NCBI GenBank assembly: GCA_028720145.1
Contig: JAQYLJ010000028.1
Location: 1 to 42,015 of the forward strand
Direction: 5' to 3'
Length of the DNA stretch: 42,015 nucleotides
Origin: Clostridia bacterium
GTDB lineage: Bacteria > Bacillota > Clostridia > Oscillospirales > CAG-272
The notes beneath the pieces were generated by a model that was not told where the DNA came from, did not search any database, and was given only the letters and a program-made list of their open reading frames with translations. The first letter of the stretch is position 1, and every line of letters starts with the position of its first letter. Position numbers and translations under genes: made by a program. Below are positions 31,767-39,796 of this stretch, piece after piece.

Positions 31767-32552
31767 ATGACGGCACCGAAAAAGTTGCATAAATTGCCCT
31801 CTTTCATCCATTCCCTGTTGGCGGTTCTCTTCTGGGTCGGGGTGTGGTGGCTGGTGGCGCTCATCTATCAAAAACCCGCGCTTCTCCCCACCCCGTGGAG
31901 GGTCCTCCTCCGTCTCGTTTCGCTTCTGAGAACCGGAACATTTTATGCGGCGGTCGGCACCTCTCTTTTACACATTCTCATCGGGCTCGCCGCAGGGTGC
32001 ACCGTGGGAATCCTCGTAGGGATTCTCGTCGCCTTCTCACGGGTGTCCGATACCCTCCTCACCCCCGCGTTCTCGGTCGTGCGCGCGACGCCCGTCGTCT
32101 GCTTTATCATCATCGCGTGGCTGTTCGTCGGGACGCGGGCGCTCCCGTCGTTCATCTCTGCGCTGATGGTCGCACCCGTCATGATGACCTCGACCGCCGC
32201 CGCCATCCGTTCGGTCGACCCGAAGCTCGTCGAGGCGGCTCGCGTCTATCGACTCACCGTGACGAAAAAGATACGCGCCCTCTATCTGCCATCGACCCTC
32301 CCGCAGATCCGCGCCTCGCTCGTCACCTGTGTGGGGCTGGCGTGGAAGTCGGGGATCGCCGCAGAGGTCATCGCCCTGCCGAAGAACTCCATCGGGTATG
32401 AAATCTGGTACGAAAAGAGCTGGCAACTCGATTTCGAGGCGGTGTTCGCATGGACGGTCACGGTGGTCGTATTTAGTCTCGTCCTCGAAAAACTGGTGAA
32501 ACTCGCCCTCGCTTACCGGAAAGGAGGACGCCGTGTCTCTCAATCTGTATAA
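31767..32552 (+). CDS. ABC transporter permease (TauC/SsuC-like)
   Basis: This 261-residue inner-membrane permease has about six helices. Its binding-protein-dependent transport signature is the EAA loop SVDPKLVEAARVYRLTVTKKIRALYLPSTLPQIRASL, followed by GLAWKSGIAAEVIALPKNSIG. AVGTSLLHILIGLAAGCTVGILVGILVAFSR is the usual start of the transmembrane domain. It starts 3 bases after the binding-protein gene and overlaps the ATPase gene by 20 bases, so the three are translationally linked. It works with the lipoprotein and ATPase as one importer. Confidence 0.94.
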   Translation: MTAPKKLHKLPSFIHSLLAVLFWVGVWWLVALIYQKPALLPTPWRVLLRLVSLLRTGTFYAAVGTSLLHILIGLAAGCTVGILVGILVAFSRVSDTLLTPAFSVVRATPVVCFIIIAWLFVGTRALPSFISALMVAPVMMTSTAAAIRSVDPKLVEAARVYRLTVTKKIRALYLPSTLPQIRASLVTCVGLAWKSGIAAEVIALPKNSIGYEIWYEKSWQLDFEAVFAWTVTVVVFSLVLEKLVKLALAYRKGGRRVSQSV

Positions 32553-33123
32553 TGTGTGCAAATCCTACGGGGAACAGCGCGTCATCACGGGCTTTTCCTA
32601 CGCCTTCCCCTTGTCCGGCATCTTCCTGCTCTCGGGCGCGAGCGGTACGGGGAAAACAACGCTCATGCGTCTGATTTCCGGTCTGGAACCCCCGGACAGC
32701 GGCACCGTCGAGCGGGCGGGTGCGGTCTCTTTTCTCTTTCAGGAAAAGCGGCTGTTCGACTCTCTGACCGCCCTGCAAAATGTGACCCTCGTGGCACCGA
32801 AAAAGGCGCCGAAAGAAGAAACGCGCGAGCGCGCGGCGGCACTGCTCTCCCGTCTCGGCTTCTCCTCCGACGACCTGAACAAACGCGGGAATGAACTCTC
32901 GGGAGGGATGCAACAGCGGGTCGCCATCGCGCGGGCGCTCTTCTTCGACGCGCCTATTCTCCTCCTCGACGAGCCGACCAAAGAACTCGACGCCGTGAAC
33001 CGCAAGGTCATTCATGAACTGATCTGCGAAGAGGCAAAAAACCGTCTTGTCATCATGGCGAGCCACGACGCGGAGGATGCAAATCTGCCCGATCTCACCG
33101 TGATTTCTCTAACCTCCGCGTAA
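32533..33123 (+). CDS. ABC transporter ATP-binding protein
   Basis: This 196-residue ATPase starts at GTG after AAGGAGG. Motifs in order are Walker A LLSGASGTGKTTLMRL, the Q-loop SFLFQEKRLFDSLTALQNV, the signature ELSGGMQQRVAIARAL, Walker B PILLLDEPTKELD and the H-loop IMASHD. At 196 residues it is 40-60 shorter than SsuB/TauB and lacks a C-terminal extension, but all catalytic motifs are intact. It energises the adjacent permease. A bidirectional terminator follows the stop. Confidence 0.95.
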   Translation: MSLNLYNVCKSYGEQRVITGFSYAFPLSGIFLLSGASGTGKTTLMRLISGLEPPDSGTVERAGAVSFLFQEKRLFDSLTALQNVTLVAPKKAPKEETRERAAALLSRLGFSSDDLNKRGNELSGGMQQRVAIARALFFDAPILLLDEPTKELDAVNRKVIHELICEEAKNRLVIMASHDAEDANLPDLTVISLTSA

Positions 33124-33141
33124 GACAAATACGATCAAAAA

Positions 33142-33167
33142 AGCCGAGGGACACAGGTCCTTCGGCT
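33142..33167. terminator. Bidirectional intrinsic terminator between convergent operons
   Basis: AGCCGAGGGAC-ACAG-GTCCTTCGGCT forms an 11-bp stem with one G-U pair. It has a T-rich run on both sides (CTTGTTTT on plus, TTTTTT on minus). It serves both the ABC operon and the histidine kinase gene. Confidence 0.9.
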
Positions 33168-33181
33168 CTTGTTTTATTTGG

Positions 33182-34678
33182 TTACTGTTTGGTTTGCGGG
33201 GCGGGGGTCGACGGCTCTCCGCAGTCCTGTTTCATGGTGAACTTAAATTCACAGAACTCGCCGTAGACGCTCTCGACCGAGATGGTCTGTTTCATGGCTT
33301 CGATAAGAGTCTTGACAATGTATAGTCCCAAGCCGACCCCCATCTTGTCAAGTCCGCGGCTCTTATCGCTCTTATAGAACCGTTCAAAGACGAGCGGGAT
33401 GTCCTCTTCGGGGATCCCCTGTCCTTCGTTATAGACCGATATGACGACCTTCTCGGGAGTCTTCACCGCGAATGTCAGACGCAGTGTTCCCTCGGGTCTG
33501 CTGAACTTAATGGCGTTCTCCACCAAATTATAGAGAATCTGATGGGTCGCGTCCTTATCGCCCAAGACAAAGAGCGAATTGGTCTCGCTGACGAACTCGA
33601 CATTCAGCCGTTTCTCATCAATCTTCTGTTCAAAGGAAATCAAGATCAAGCGCCCCAGCTCGCAAATGTCGAAGCGGGTCTCGGTGAACTTCCGAACCCC
33701 CGACTCCAAACGGGAGATATCCAAAAGGGTACTGACGAGGCGGGACAGGCGGTGCACCTCGGAAGATACGATCTCCAAATACTGCGGCTGCTGCTCGGGG
33801 GGAATCGCACCCGAGAGCATCCCGTCTACAAACCCCGCGATGGTCGTCATCGGGGTGCGAAGGTCATGAGAAACATTCGCGAGGAACATATTTCTCATCT
33901 TCTCGTTCTCTTGTATAGACTCCGCCATTTTGTTAAAGGCATCGGCAAGTTCTGCAATCTCGTCTTTTCCCTTAATCTCCACGCGGGAATCGAGTTTCCC
34001 TTTCCCGAACTCCTTAACGGCGACCGTCATGGAGCGGAGCGGACTGGTGACGCGGTCGGTCATGAAATAGACCGCGATGATGGCGGCGAGCATGACGAGC
34101 AGACACACCATGATGACCGTCCGCGTCGCTTCCTGCACGAGCTGTGTCTCGTTCTCCGCCGATATACACGCAAACACAGCGCCTATCATGGTGCCCTCGG
34201 TCGTCACAATCGGCAATCCGCCGACGATATGCCGCACGGGAAATACGCCGAATGTGCCGTCGCACTCATAAACCTCGTTCGGGGTGAGCGAGGCAATCAG
34301 CGTCTCGGGTACCCGCATATTCTCTTTCGGCGGCAATTCCATCTTACTCGATTGTGCCGTCACAAGAATCTGTCCCGTATAGTCGGTAATGATCACCGTG
34401 TTTTGCTCGGTATTCGTCAAAAGGCCCGTCAGCAGCCACAAGACGCCCTCCGTCTCCCCGCGAATATAACCCTCTAAACTCCTCCCGTTACCGTGATGCA
34501 AATATGCGTAAGACAGAATGTCACACGCGCTCTTCACCGTCCTGTTCGCATCCGAACGAATATTGTCGATGGCATACCCGGAGAACAGGGAGCCGATGAT
34601 GACCGCGAGCAGGACAAAACTGATAAATATAATCATCGCGAACGCGAGCAAATATTTCGTAAAAACGCTGCGATACAT
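33182..34678 (-). CDS. Sensor histidine kinase (orphan)
   Basis: This 498-residue membrane kinase has TM1 at about 9-34 and an extracytoplasmic sensor domain of about 150 residues (35-185, with ITDYTGQILVTAQSS and VTTEGTMIGAVFA, PAS/Cache-like). TM2 is at about 188-206, then a HAMP domain, HisKA with H271 (NVSHDLRTPMTTI), and HATPase_c with an N-box (NLVENAIKF), G1 (NEGQGIPEEDI), F-box (FERFYKSDKSR) and G2 (GVGLGLYIVKTLI). Everything needed for phosphorylation is present. No response regulator gene is adjacent; the neighbours are gltX and an ABC operon. The ATG follows GGGGGG. The promoter is a perfect consensus. Confidence 0.95.
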   Translation of the reverse strand: MYRSVFTKYLLAFAMIIFISFVLLAVIIGSLFSGYAIDNIRSDANRTVKSACDILSYAYLHHGNGRSLEGYIRGETEGVLWLLTGLLTNTEQNTVIITDYTGQILVTAQSSKMELPPKENMRVPETLIASLTPNEVYECDGTFGVFPVRHIVGGLPIVTTEGTMIGAVFACISAENETQLVQEATRTVIMVCLLVMLAAIIAVYFMTDRVTSPLRSMTVAVKEFGKGKLDSRVEIKGKDEIAELADAFNKMAESIQENEKMRNMFLANVSHDLRTPMTTIAGFVDGMLSGAIPPEQQPQYLEIVSSEVHRLSRLVSTLLDISRLESGVRKFTETRFDICELGRLILISFEQKIDEKRLNVEFVSETNSLFVLGDKDATHQILYNLVENAIKFSRPEGTLRLTFAVKTPEKVVISVYNEGQGIPEEDIPLVFERFYKSDKSRGLDKMGVGLGLYIVKTLIEAMKQTISVESVYGEFCEFKFTMKQDCGEPSTPAPQTKQ

Positions 34679-34702
34679 GAAATCCCCCCTTGTACGATAG
34701 TA

Positions 34703-34731
34703 TTATACATTCCCCCCTATCCGCTGTCAAA
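34703..34731 (-). promoter_or_regulatory. Perfect-consensus sigma-A promoter of the histidine kinase gene
   Basis: On the minus strand TTGACA (34726-34731), 17 bases and TATAAT (34703-34708) match the consensus at 12 of 12 positions. The predicted leader is only about 18 bases. Confidence 0.9.
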
Positions 34732-34749
34732 TGATTTTCCCGAAAAGAA

Positions 34750-34778
34750 TTGACTATCCGTTTTGACTGTGATAATAT
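34750..34778 (+). promoter_or_regulatory. Sigma-A promoter of gltX
   Basis: TTGACT (34750-34755), 17 bases and TAATAT (34773-34778) point toward gltX. Its -35 box lies 18 bases from the -35 box of the divergent kinase promoter, so the two are back to back. A second TTGACT lies inside the spacer. Confidence 0.65.
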
Positions 34779-34842
34779 GAGATGGTATTTGCGTGCCACG
34801 CGCGCACACTACGCGTAAAGCGAAAAACTACGAGGATTTATT

Positions 34843-36309
34843 ATGACACAACCGAACCATGCCGTCGTCACCCGTTTCGCCCCCAGTCCGACGGGGTATA
34901 TGCATATCGGCAATCTGCGGACTGCCCTCTATTCCTATCTCATCGCGAAACACGCGGGTGGCACCTTTATTCTCCGCATCGAGGACACCGACCGCGAGCG
35001 GCTCGTCGAGGGGGCGACCGATGTCATCCTCTCCACGATGGAGATGACCGGACTTTCTTATGATGAGGGTCCCAGCGTGGGCGGGGAACACGGTCCCTAT
35101 GTTCAGAGCGAACGCAAAGAAATCTACGCAAAATATGCGAAAGAGCTCGTGGACAAGGGGTACGCCTACTACTGTTTCTGCTCGAAAGAGCGGCTCGAAC
35201 AACTCCATGAAGAGGACGCGACGGGCGGCTATGACCGCCATTGTCGGAACCTCTCGCCCGAGGAGATTCGGGAGAAGCTCGACGCGGGGGTGCCGTATGT
35301 GATTCGGCAAAAGATGCCCCTCGACGGGACGGTGGTCTACCAAGACGCGGTCTTCGGGGAAATCACCTGCGAATGCAAGGAACTCCAGGATCAGATTCTG
35401 ATGAAAGCCGACGGTTATCCCACCTACAACTTCGCCCATGTGGTGGACGACCATCTGATGGGGGTCACCCATGTGGTGCGCGGGAGCGAATACATCACTT
35501 CCACGCCGAAATACGCCCTGCTCTATGATGCGTTCGGATGGGAGCGTCCCGTCTATGTCCATCTGCCCCTGCTCATGGGGAAAGGCGAGGACGGAACCGT
35601 CTCCAAGCTCTCCAAGCGGCACGGTGCCGTCAGTTTCCAAGACCTCGTGCGCGACGGGTATCTGCCCGAAGCCATCATCAACTATATCGCCCTGCTCGGA
35701 TGGAGCCCGCGCGGGGTGATGGCGGAGCGCGAGTTCTTCACGCTCTCCGAACTCACCGAGGCGTTCACCATCGAGGGGGTCAACAAATCCCCTGCCGTCT
35801 TCGACTACGAGAAACTGCTCTGGTTCAACGGCGAGTATATCCGCAAGATGCCGTTCGACGATTTCCGCCGCGCGGTCACGCCCTATCTGCCCGAGAACCT
35901 GCCCGAAAACCTCGATATTGACCTGATGCTGACGCTGCTCCAAGGGCGGCTCTCGAAACTCAGCGAGATTGGAGAGAAGATTCAATTCTTCATCGAACTG
36001 CCCGCCTATGACAAAGAACTCTTCTTCAACAAGAAGAACAAGGTCACGAGCGACAATGTGACGGCTCTCGTCGCGGGGGCAAACGATGCGCTCCTCGCGG
36101 TCTCCGACTGGACGAACGACGCGCTCTTCGCCGCCTGCTCCGCGAAAGCGGAAGAACTCGGGGTCAAATCGGGTGCGCTCCTCTGGTGCGCGCGCATCGC
36201 CGTCTCCGGCATGGCGATAACGCCCGGCGGCGCGACCGAGATCATGTGCGTCATCGGACGGGACGAGACCCTCCGCCGCATGAAACACGCCATGGCGCTG
36301 TGCTCCTGA
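34843..36309 (+). CDS. gltX: Glutamyl-tRNA synthetase
   Basis: This 488-residue class I synthetase charges tRNA-Glu. RFAPSPTGYMHIGNLRTALYSYLIAKHAGGTFILRIEDTDRERL has the HIGH motif (HIGN), and SKLSKRHGAVS is the KMSKS-type loop. LMKADGYPTYNFAHVVDDHLMGVTHVVRGSEYI is conserved in the catalytic domain. The C-terminal helical anticodon domain is present (YIRKMPFDDFRRAVTPYLPENL onward). GlnRS is also encoded nearby, so GltX can be discriminating. The SD GAGGA precedes the ATG. It is the first gene of the rightward housekeeping run. Confidence 0.98.
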   Translation: MTQPNHAVVTRFAPSPTGYMHIGNLRTALYSYLIAKHAGGTFILRIEDTDRERLVEGATDVILSTMEMTGLSYDEGPSVGGEHGPYVQSERKEIYAKYAKELVDKGYAYYCFCSKERLEQLHEEDATGGYDRHCRNLSPEEIREKLDAGVPYVIRQKMPLDGTVVYQDAVFGEITCECKELQDQILMKADGYPTYNFAHVVDDHLMGVTHVVRGSEYITSTPKYALLYDAFGWERPVYVHLPLLMGKGEDGTVSKLSKRHGAVSFQDLVRDGYLPEAIINYIALLGWSPRGVMAEREFFTLSELTEAFTIEGVNKSPAVFDYEKLLWFNGEYIRKMPFDDFRRAVTPYLPENLPENLDIDLMLTLLQGRLSKLSEIGEKIQFFIELPAYDKELFFNKKNKVTSDNVTALVAGANDALLAVSDWTNDALFAACSAKAEELGVKSGALLWCARIAVSGMAITPGGATEIMCVIGRDETLRRMKHAMALCS

Positions 36310-36364
36310 TTCCACGCATTTTCACACTTTCAAATAACATTCAGACAAAACAAAGGAGTCGGAT

Positions 36365-37222
36365 ATGGCGAAAAACATTGCCGACCTGATTTCACAAAAT
36401 CTCTCGACTTTTTCCAAAGGACAAAAGCGAATCGCGCACGCGATTCTGAACGATTATGACAAGACGGCGTTCATGACCGCGGCGAAACTCGGGCAGACCG
36501 TAGGTGTGTCCGAATCGACGGTCGTGCGATTCGCGAACGAACTCGGATTCTCGGGGTATCCGGAATTTCAGCGCGCGGTACAGGACCTCGTCCGCACCCG
36601 CCTGACCCCGAACCAACGCATCGAAATCTCCAACGAGCGGCTCCACGATGTCGACCTGCTCACGGGGGTTCTCACAGACGATATCGACCGTATCAAGCGC
36701 ACGCTGGAAGAAATCGACCGTGCGGCGTTCTCTGCCGCTGTGGCGGCGCTCAATGCGGCGAAGCGTATCTATATCATCGGCGCGCGCTCCTCTGCTTCAC
36801 TCGCGTCTTTTCTGCATTTCAACCTCTCGATGATCTGTAACAATGTGCGGATGCTGCAACCCACGAGTTCCAGCGAAGTTTTTGAGCAAATCCTCGACAT
36901 GGAACCGGGCGATGTGCTGGTCGCCATCAGTTTCCCCCGCTATTCCACCAAGGTCGTCAATATGGTGAAATACGCGAAGAAGAGCGGTGCGGAGGTCATC
37001 GCCCTCACCGACAACCGAGAGGCACCCATCGCGGAATACGCATCCTATCTTTTGACGGCAGAGAGCGACATGGTCTCGTTCGCCGACTCGCTCATCGCGC
37101 CGTTCAGCGTCATCAACGCGCTTTTGGCGGCGGTGGCGAATGCGCGCCCCGACATGGTGAAAGAGCGGTTCGACAAACTCGAACGGCTCTGGGACGCTTA
37201 CGAAATCTATGCCAAACGCTGA
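36365..37222 (+). CDS. MurR/RpiR family transcriptional regulator
   Basis: This 285-residue regulator has an N-terminal HTH_6 domain at about 1-77 (LSTFSKGQKRIAHAILNDYDKTAFMTAAKLGQTVGVSESTVVRFANELGFSGYPEFQRAVQ). A SIS sugar-phosphate-binding domain spans about 120-250 (RIYIIGARSSASLASFLHFNLSM, DVLVAISFPRYSTKVVNMVKYAKKSGAEVIALTD). Family members sense phosphosugars and control amino-sugar or other carbohydrate genes. No sugar operon adjoins it, so its target is unknown. It lies 55 bases after gltX with a strong AAAGGAG site. Its end overlaps the flavoprotein gene by 14 bases. Confidence 0.95.
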   Translation: MAKNIADLISQNLSTFSKGQKRIAHAILNDYDKTAFMTAAKLGQTVGVSESTVVRFANELGFSGYPEFQRAVQDLVRTRLTPNQRIEISNERLHDVDLLTGVLTDDIDRIKRTLEEIDRAAFSAAVAALNAAKRIYIIGARSSASLASFLHFNLSMICNNVRMLQPTSSSEVFEQILDMEPGDVLVAISFPRYSTKVVNMVKYAKKSGAEVIALTDNREAPIAEYASYLLTAESDMVSFADSLIAPFSVINALLAAVANARPDMVKERFDKLERLWDAYEIYAKR

Positions 37223-38444
37223 GAAACCTAGGGTCGCCGTCGTCGGCGGCGGTGCGGCGGGACTGATGGCGGCGGGGTACGCGGCGGAAAATGGCGCTGT
37301 GGTCACGCTCTTCGAGCATAAGGCGAAGACCGGCATGAAACTCGGCATCACCGGCAAGGGCAGATGCAATCTGACAAACGACTGTACGGAAACCGAATTT
37401 CTCGAACATATCACCGTCAATCCCCGCTTTCTCTATTCCGCCGTCTCGCGCTTTTCCCCGAAAGACACCATTGCTTTCTTTGAAAACGCAGGCGTCCCGC
37501 TCAAAACCGAACGGGGGCGCAGGGTCTTTCCCGCATCCGACAAAGCGTCGGACATTGTGAAATCGCTCCGCGCTTATGCGTCCCGGGCGACACTTGTCAG
37601 CGACCATGTCAATCGGCTGATTGTCGAGAACGGACAGGTAGTTGGGCTGGGGACACCGAAACGGGAGTACTTCTTCGACGCGGTGATTCTCGCGACGGGC
37701 GGTGCCTCCTACCCCGCGACCGGCTCCGACGGGAGCGGCTATCGGCTGGCACGGGACGCGGGACACACCCTCGTGCCGCTCGTCCCCTCGCTCGTCCCCC
37801 TCATCTCTCCCGACCCGTTCTGCGCGGACGTGCAAGGGGTCTCGCTCAAAAATGTGAAAATCCGCGTCATTGACGCGAATAAGACGGTCTACGAGGATTT
37901 CGGAGAAATGCTCTTCACCCACTTCGGGGTGAGCGGACCTCTCATCCTGTCGGCCTCTGCCCATCTGCGGGCGAGCGATTTCTCGGACACGCGTCTCAGA
38001 ATCGACCTCAAACCCGCACTCACGGACGAACAACTCGAATCCCGTCTGCTCTCCGACTTCCGCGAGAACGCCAACCGCGATTTTCAAAACGAACTCGCGA
38101 CCCTGCTCCCGCAGAAAATGATTCTTCCGTTCGCAGAAAAAATCGGAATAAATCCGCACAAAAAAGTGCATGATATCACAAGAGAAGAACGCAGACGGCT
38201 CCGCGAGGGGCTGCGCGGTTTGACCCTCCCGCTGTCGGGCTTCCGCCCGCTCTCCGAGGCAATCGTCACATCGGGCGGGGTCAAGGTCTCCGAGGTGTCG
38301 CCCAAAACCATGGAGAGCAAGCTCGTGAAGCGGCTGTATTTCGCGGGAGAAATCCTCGATGTCGACGGATACACCGGAGGGTACAATCTTCAAATCGCAT
38401 TCTCCACCGCGCGTCTCGCCGCCGAAAACGCGGCAAATCCATAA
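37209..38444 (+). CDS. BaiN/RdsA-like NAD(P)/FAD-dependent oxidoreductase (HI0933 family)
   Basis: This 411-residue flavoprotein has KPRVAVVGGGAAGLMAAGYAAENGAVVTLFEHKAKTGMKLGITGKGRCNLTN, the FAD-binding start with the family GITGKGRCN signature. ILATGGASYPATGSDGSGYRLARDAGH and the terminal LYFAGEILDVDGYTGGYNLQIAFSTARLAAENA are conserved in HI0933/YhiN-like proteins. Close relatives in gut Clostridia have been linked to bile-acid oxidoreduction (BaiN), but this housekeeping family is found next to cmk and plsC in many Clostridia, and its general substrate is not established. It overlaps the RpiR gene and precedes cmk. Confidence 0.93.
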   Translation: MPNAEKPRVAVVGGGAAGLMAAGYAAENGAVVTLFEHKAKTGMKLGITGKGRCNLTNDCTETEFLEHITVNPRFLYSAVSRFSPKDTIAFFENAGVPLKTERGRRVFPASDKASDIVKSLRAYASRATLVSDHVNRLIVENGQVVGLGTPKREYFFDAVILATGGASYPATGSDGSGYRLARDAGHTLVPLVPSLVPLISPDPFCADVQGVSLKNVKIRVIDANKTVYEDFGEMLFTHFGVSGPLILSASAHLRASDFSDTRLRIDLKPALTDEQLESRLLSDFRENANRDFQNELATLLPQKMILPFAEKIGINPHKKVHDITREERRRLREGLRGLTLPLSGFRPLSEAIVTSGGVKVSEVSPKTMESKLVKRLYFAGEILDVDGYTGGYNLQIAFSTARLAAENAANP

Positions 38445-38456
38445 CGAGGAGTGAGT

Positions 38457-39134
38457 ATGTACAAAATCGCCATTGACGGACCCGGAGGTGCCGGAAAAAG
38501 CACCGTCGCAAAAGCGGTCGCCGCCGCTCTGAAAATCACCTATGTCGATACGGGTGCGCTCTATCGCACCATCGGTCTCTATGTCAAGCAAAAGAAAGTG
38601 GACCCCTCCGACGCGCAAGCGGTGACGGCTCTGCTCCCCGAGATTCATATCGAGCTCCTGTACCGCGACGGCACCCAGCACATTCTCTTAAACGGAGAGG
38701 ATGTGGGCGACAGCATCCGCACGCAGGAGATCTCCATGTACGCGTCCAAAGTCTCCGCCTATCCCGCGGTACGGGATTTTCTGTTATCGACCCAAAGAGA
38801 CATCGCCAAGACCCAATCGGTGATTATGGACGGTCGGGATATTGGCACCGTCATCTTCCCCGATGCGGAGGTCAAAATCTTCATGACGGCGACCGCCGAA
38901 AACCGCGCGGAGCGCAGATACAAGGAACTCATCGACCGCGGCGTTCCCGCCGACTATGAGGTGATTCTCGAAGAAATCAAGACCCGCGACAGAAACGACT
39001 CGACCCGCGCGACCGCCCCCTTAAAACAGGCGGATGACGCGATTCTGCTCGACAACACCGGCTTCAAGCTGGAAGAGAGCGTCGATGCGGTTTTGAAAAT
39101 CATCGCGGAGAAACTGCCCGAGACCGCAAAATGA
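38457..39134 (+). CDS. cmk: Cytidylate kinase
   Basis: This is 225 residues from the ATG at 38457, which lies 6 bases after GAGGA; the track's GTG start two codons earlier touches the SD. The enzyme phosphorylates CMP and dCMP. MYKIAIDGPGGAGKSTVAKAVAAAL is the P-loop, ITYVDTGALYRTIGLYV and SVIMDGRDIGTVIFPDAEVKIFMTATAENRAERRYKEL are the nucleotide-binding and lid segments, and RDRNDSTRATAPLKQADDAILLDNTG is the C-terminal signature. It is coupled to plsC (ATGA overlap). The order cmk-plsC-ispH-rpsA is common in Clostridia. Confidence 0.97.
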   Translation: MYKIAIDGPGGAGKSTVAKAVAAALKITYVDTGALYRTIGLYVKQKKVDPSDAQAVTALLPEIHIELLYRDGTQHILLNGEDVGDSIRTQEISMYASKVSAYPAVRDFLLSTQRDIAKTQSVIMDGRDIGTVIFPDAEVKIFMTATAENRAERRYKELIDRGVPADYEVILEEIKTRDRNDSTRATAPLKQADDAILLDNTGFKLEESVDAVLKIIAEKLPETAK

Positions 39135-39796
39135 GTAAGAAAAAAGCCAAAAAAGAAAAACTCTCGTTCTATTTGCGGATGCACCGCCGCTTCGCGGGAT
39201 TTGTGAGGTGGCTCTTCCGCATCCGTGTGCACGGGGTCGAGAACCTGCCCGAGGGCGGGTGTATCCTCTGTTCCAATCACATCGACTATCCCGACGCGCT
39301 CGTGCTCGCCGCATCGGTGCCGCGCGAGATTCGGTTCCTGGCGAAGAGAGAACTCTTTCGGGTGCCCCTCATCGGCGGAATGCTCAAAAAAGGCGATGCG
39401 ATCGCCGTCTCGCGCGACAGCGCCGATGTCAGCGCCATCCGCACGGTGGTCGAAAAGGCAAAGGGCGGCGACGCGGTCGCCATCTATCCGCAGGGACACC
39501 GCCGCAAAGGGAAAAATCCGTGGGATACCGAAATCAAGCCCGGAATCGCCATGATGGCGTATCGGAGCGGGGTGCCGGTCGTCCCCGTCTGTATTCAACT
39601 CAAAAAGCAGAAATACGCGCCTTTCCGCGTCACAAACCTCTACATAGGCGAGCCCATCCTCTACCCGTTCCCCTCTGAAGCGCCCGGGAAGCGCGTCTAT
39701 GAAGATGCGACAAAAACCTATTTCAGGGCGGTCTGTGCGCTCGGTGGGTATCTGCCGCCTGCCCTGCCCGAGGGAGAGACGCCATGCGACAAGTAA
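39131..39796 (+). CDS. plsC: 1-acyl-sn-glycerol-3-phosphate acyltransferase (PlsC family)
   Basis: This 221-residue acyltransferase acts in phosphatidic acid synthesis. The catalytic HX4D motif is LCSNHIDYPDALVLA. The substrate motif usually written EGTRS is present as IYPQGHRRKGKNP, as in other Firmicutes PlsC-like proteins. VPVVPVCIQL is the fourth motif. A lysine-rich N-terminus (MSKKKAKKEKL) suits membrane association. It overlaps cmk by 4 bases and ispH-rpsA by 13 bases. Confidence 0.93.
   Translation: MSKKKAKKEKLSFYLRMHRRFAGFVRWLFRIRVHGVENLPEGGCILCSNHIDYPDALVLAASVPREIRFLAKRELFRVPLIGGMLKKGDAIAVSRDSADVSAIRTVVEKAKGGDAVAIYPQGHRRKGKNPWDTEIKPGIAMMAYRSGVPVVPVCIQLKKQKYAPFRVTNLYIGEPILYPFPSEAPGKRVYEDATKTYFRAVCALGGYLPPALPEGETPCDK

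Noticed and set aside
34790-34830. T-box leader before gltX
   Set aside because: The leader is only about 60 bases long and lacks the T-box sequence and a terminator.
34828-36315. 495-residue minus-strand ORF
   Set aside because: It is the shadow of gltX in the complementary strand.
37113-38681. 522-residue minus-strand ORF
   Set aside because: It is the shadow of the BaiN-like gene and cmk.
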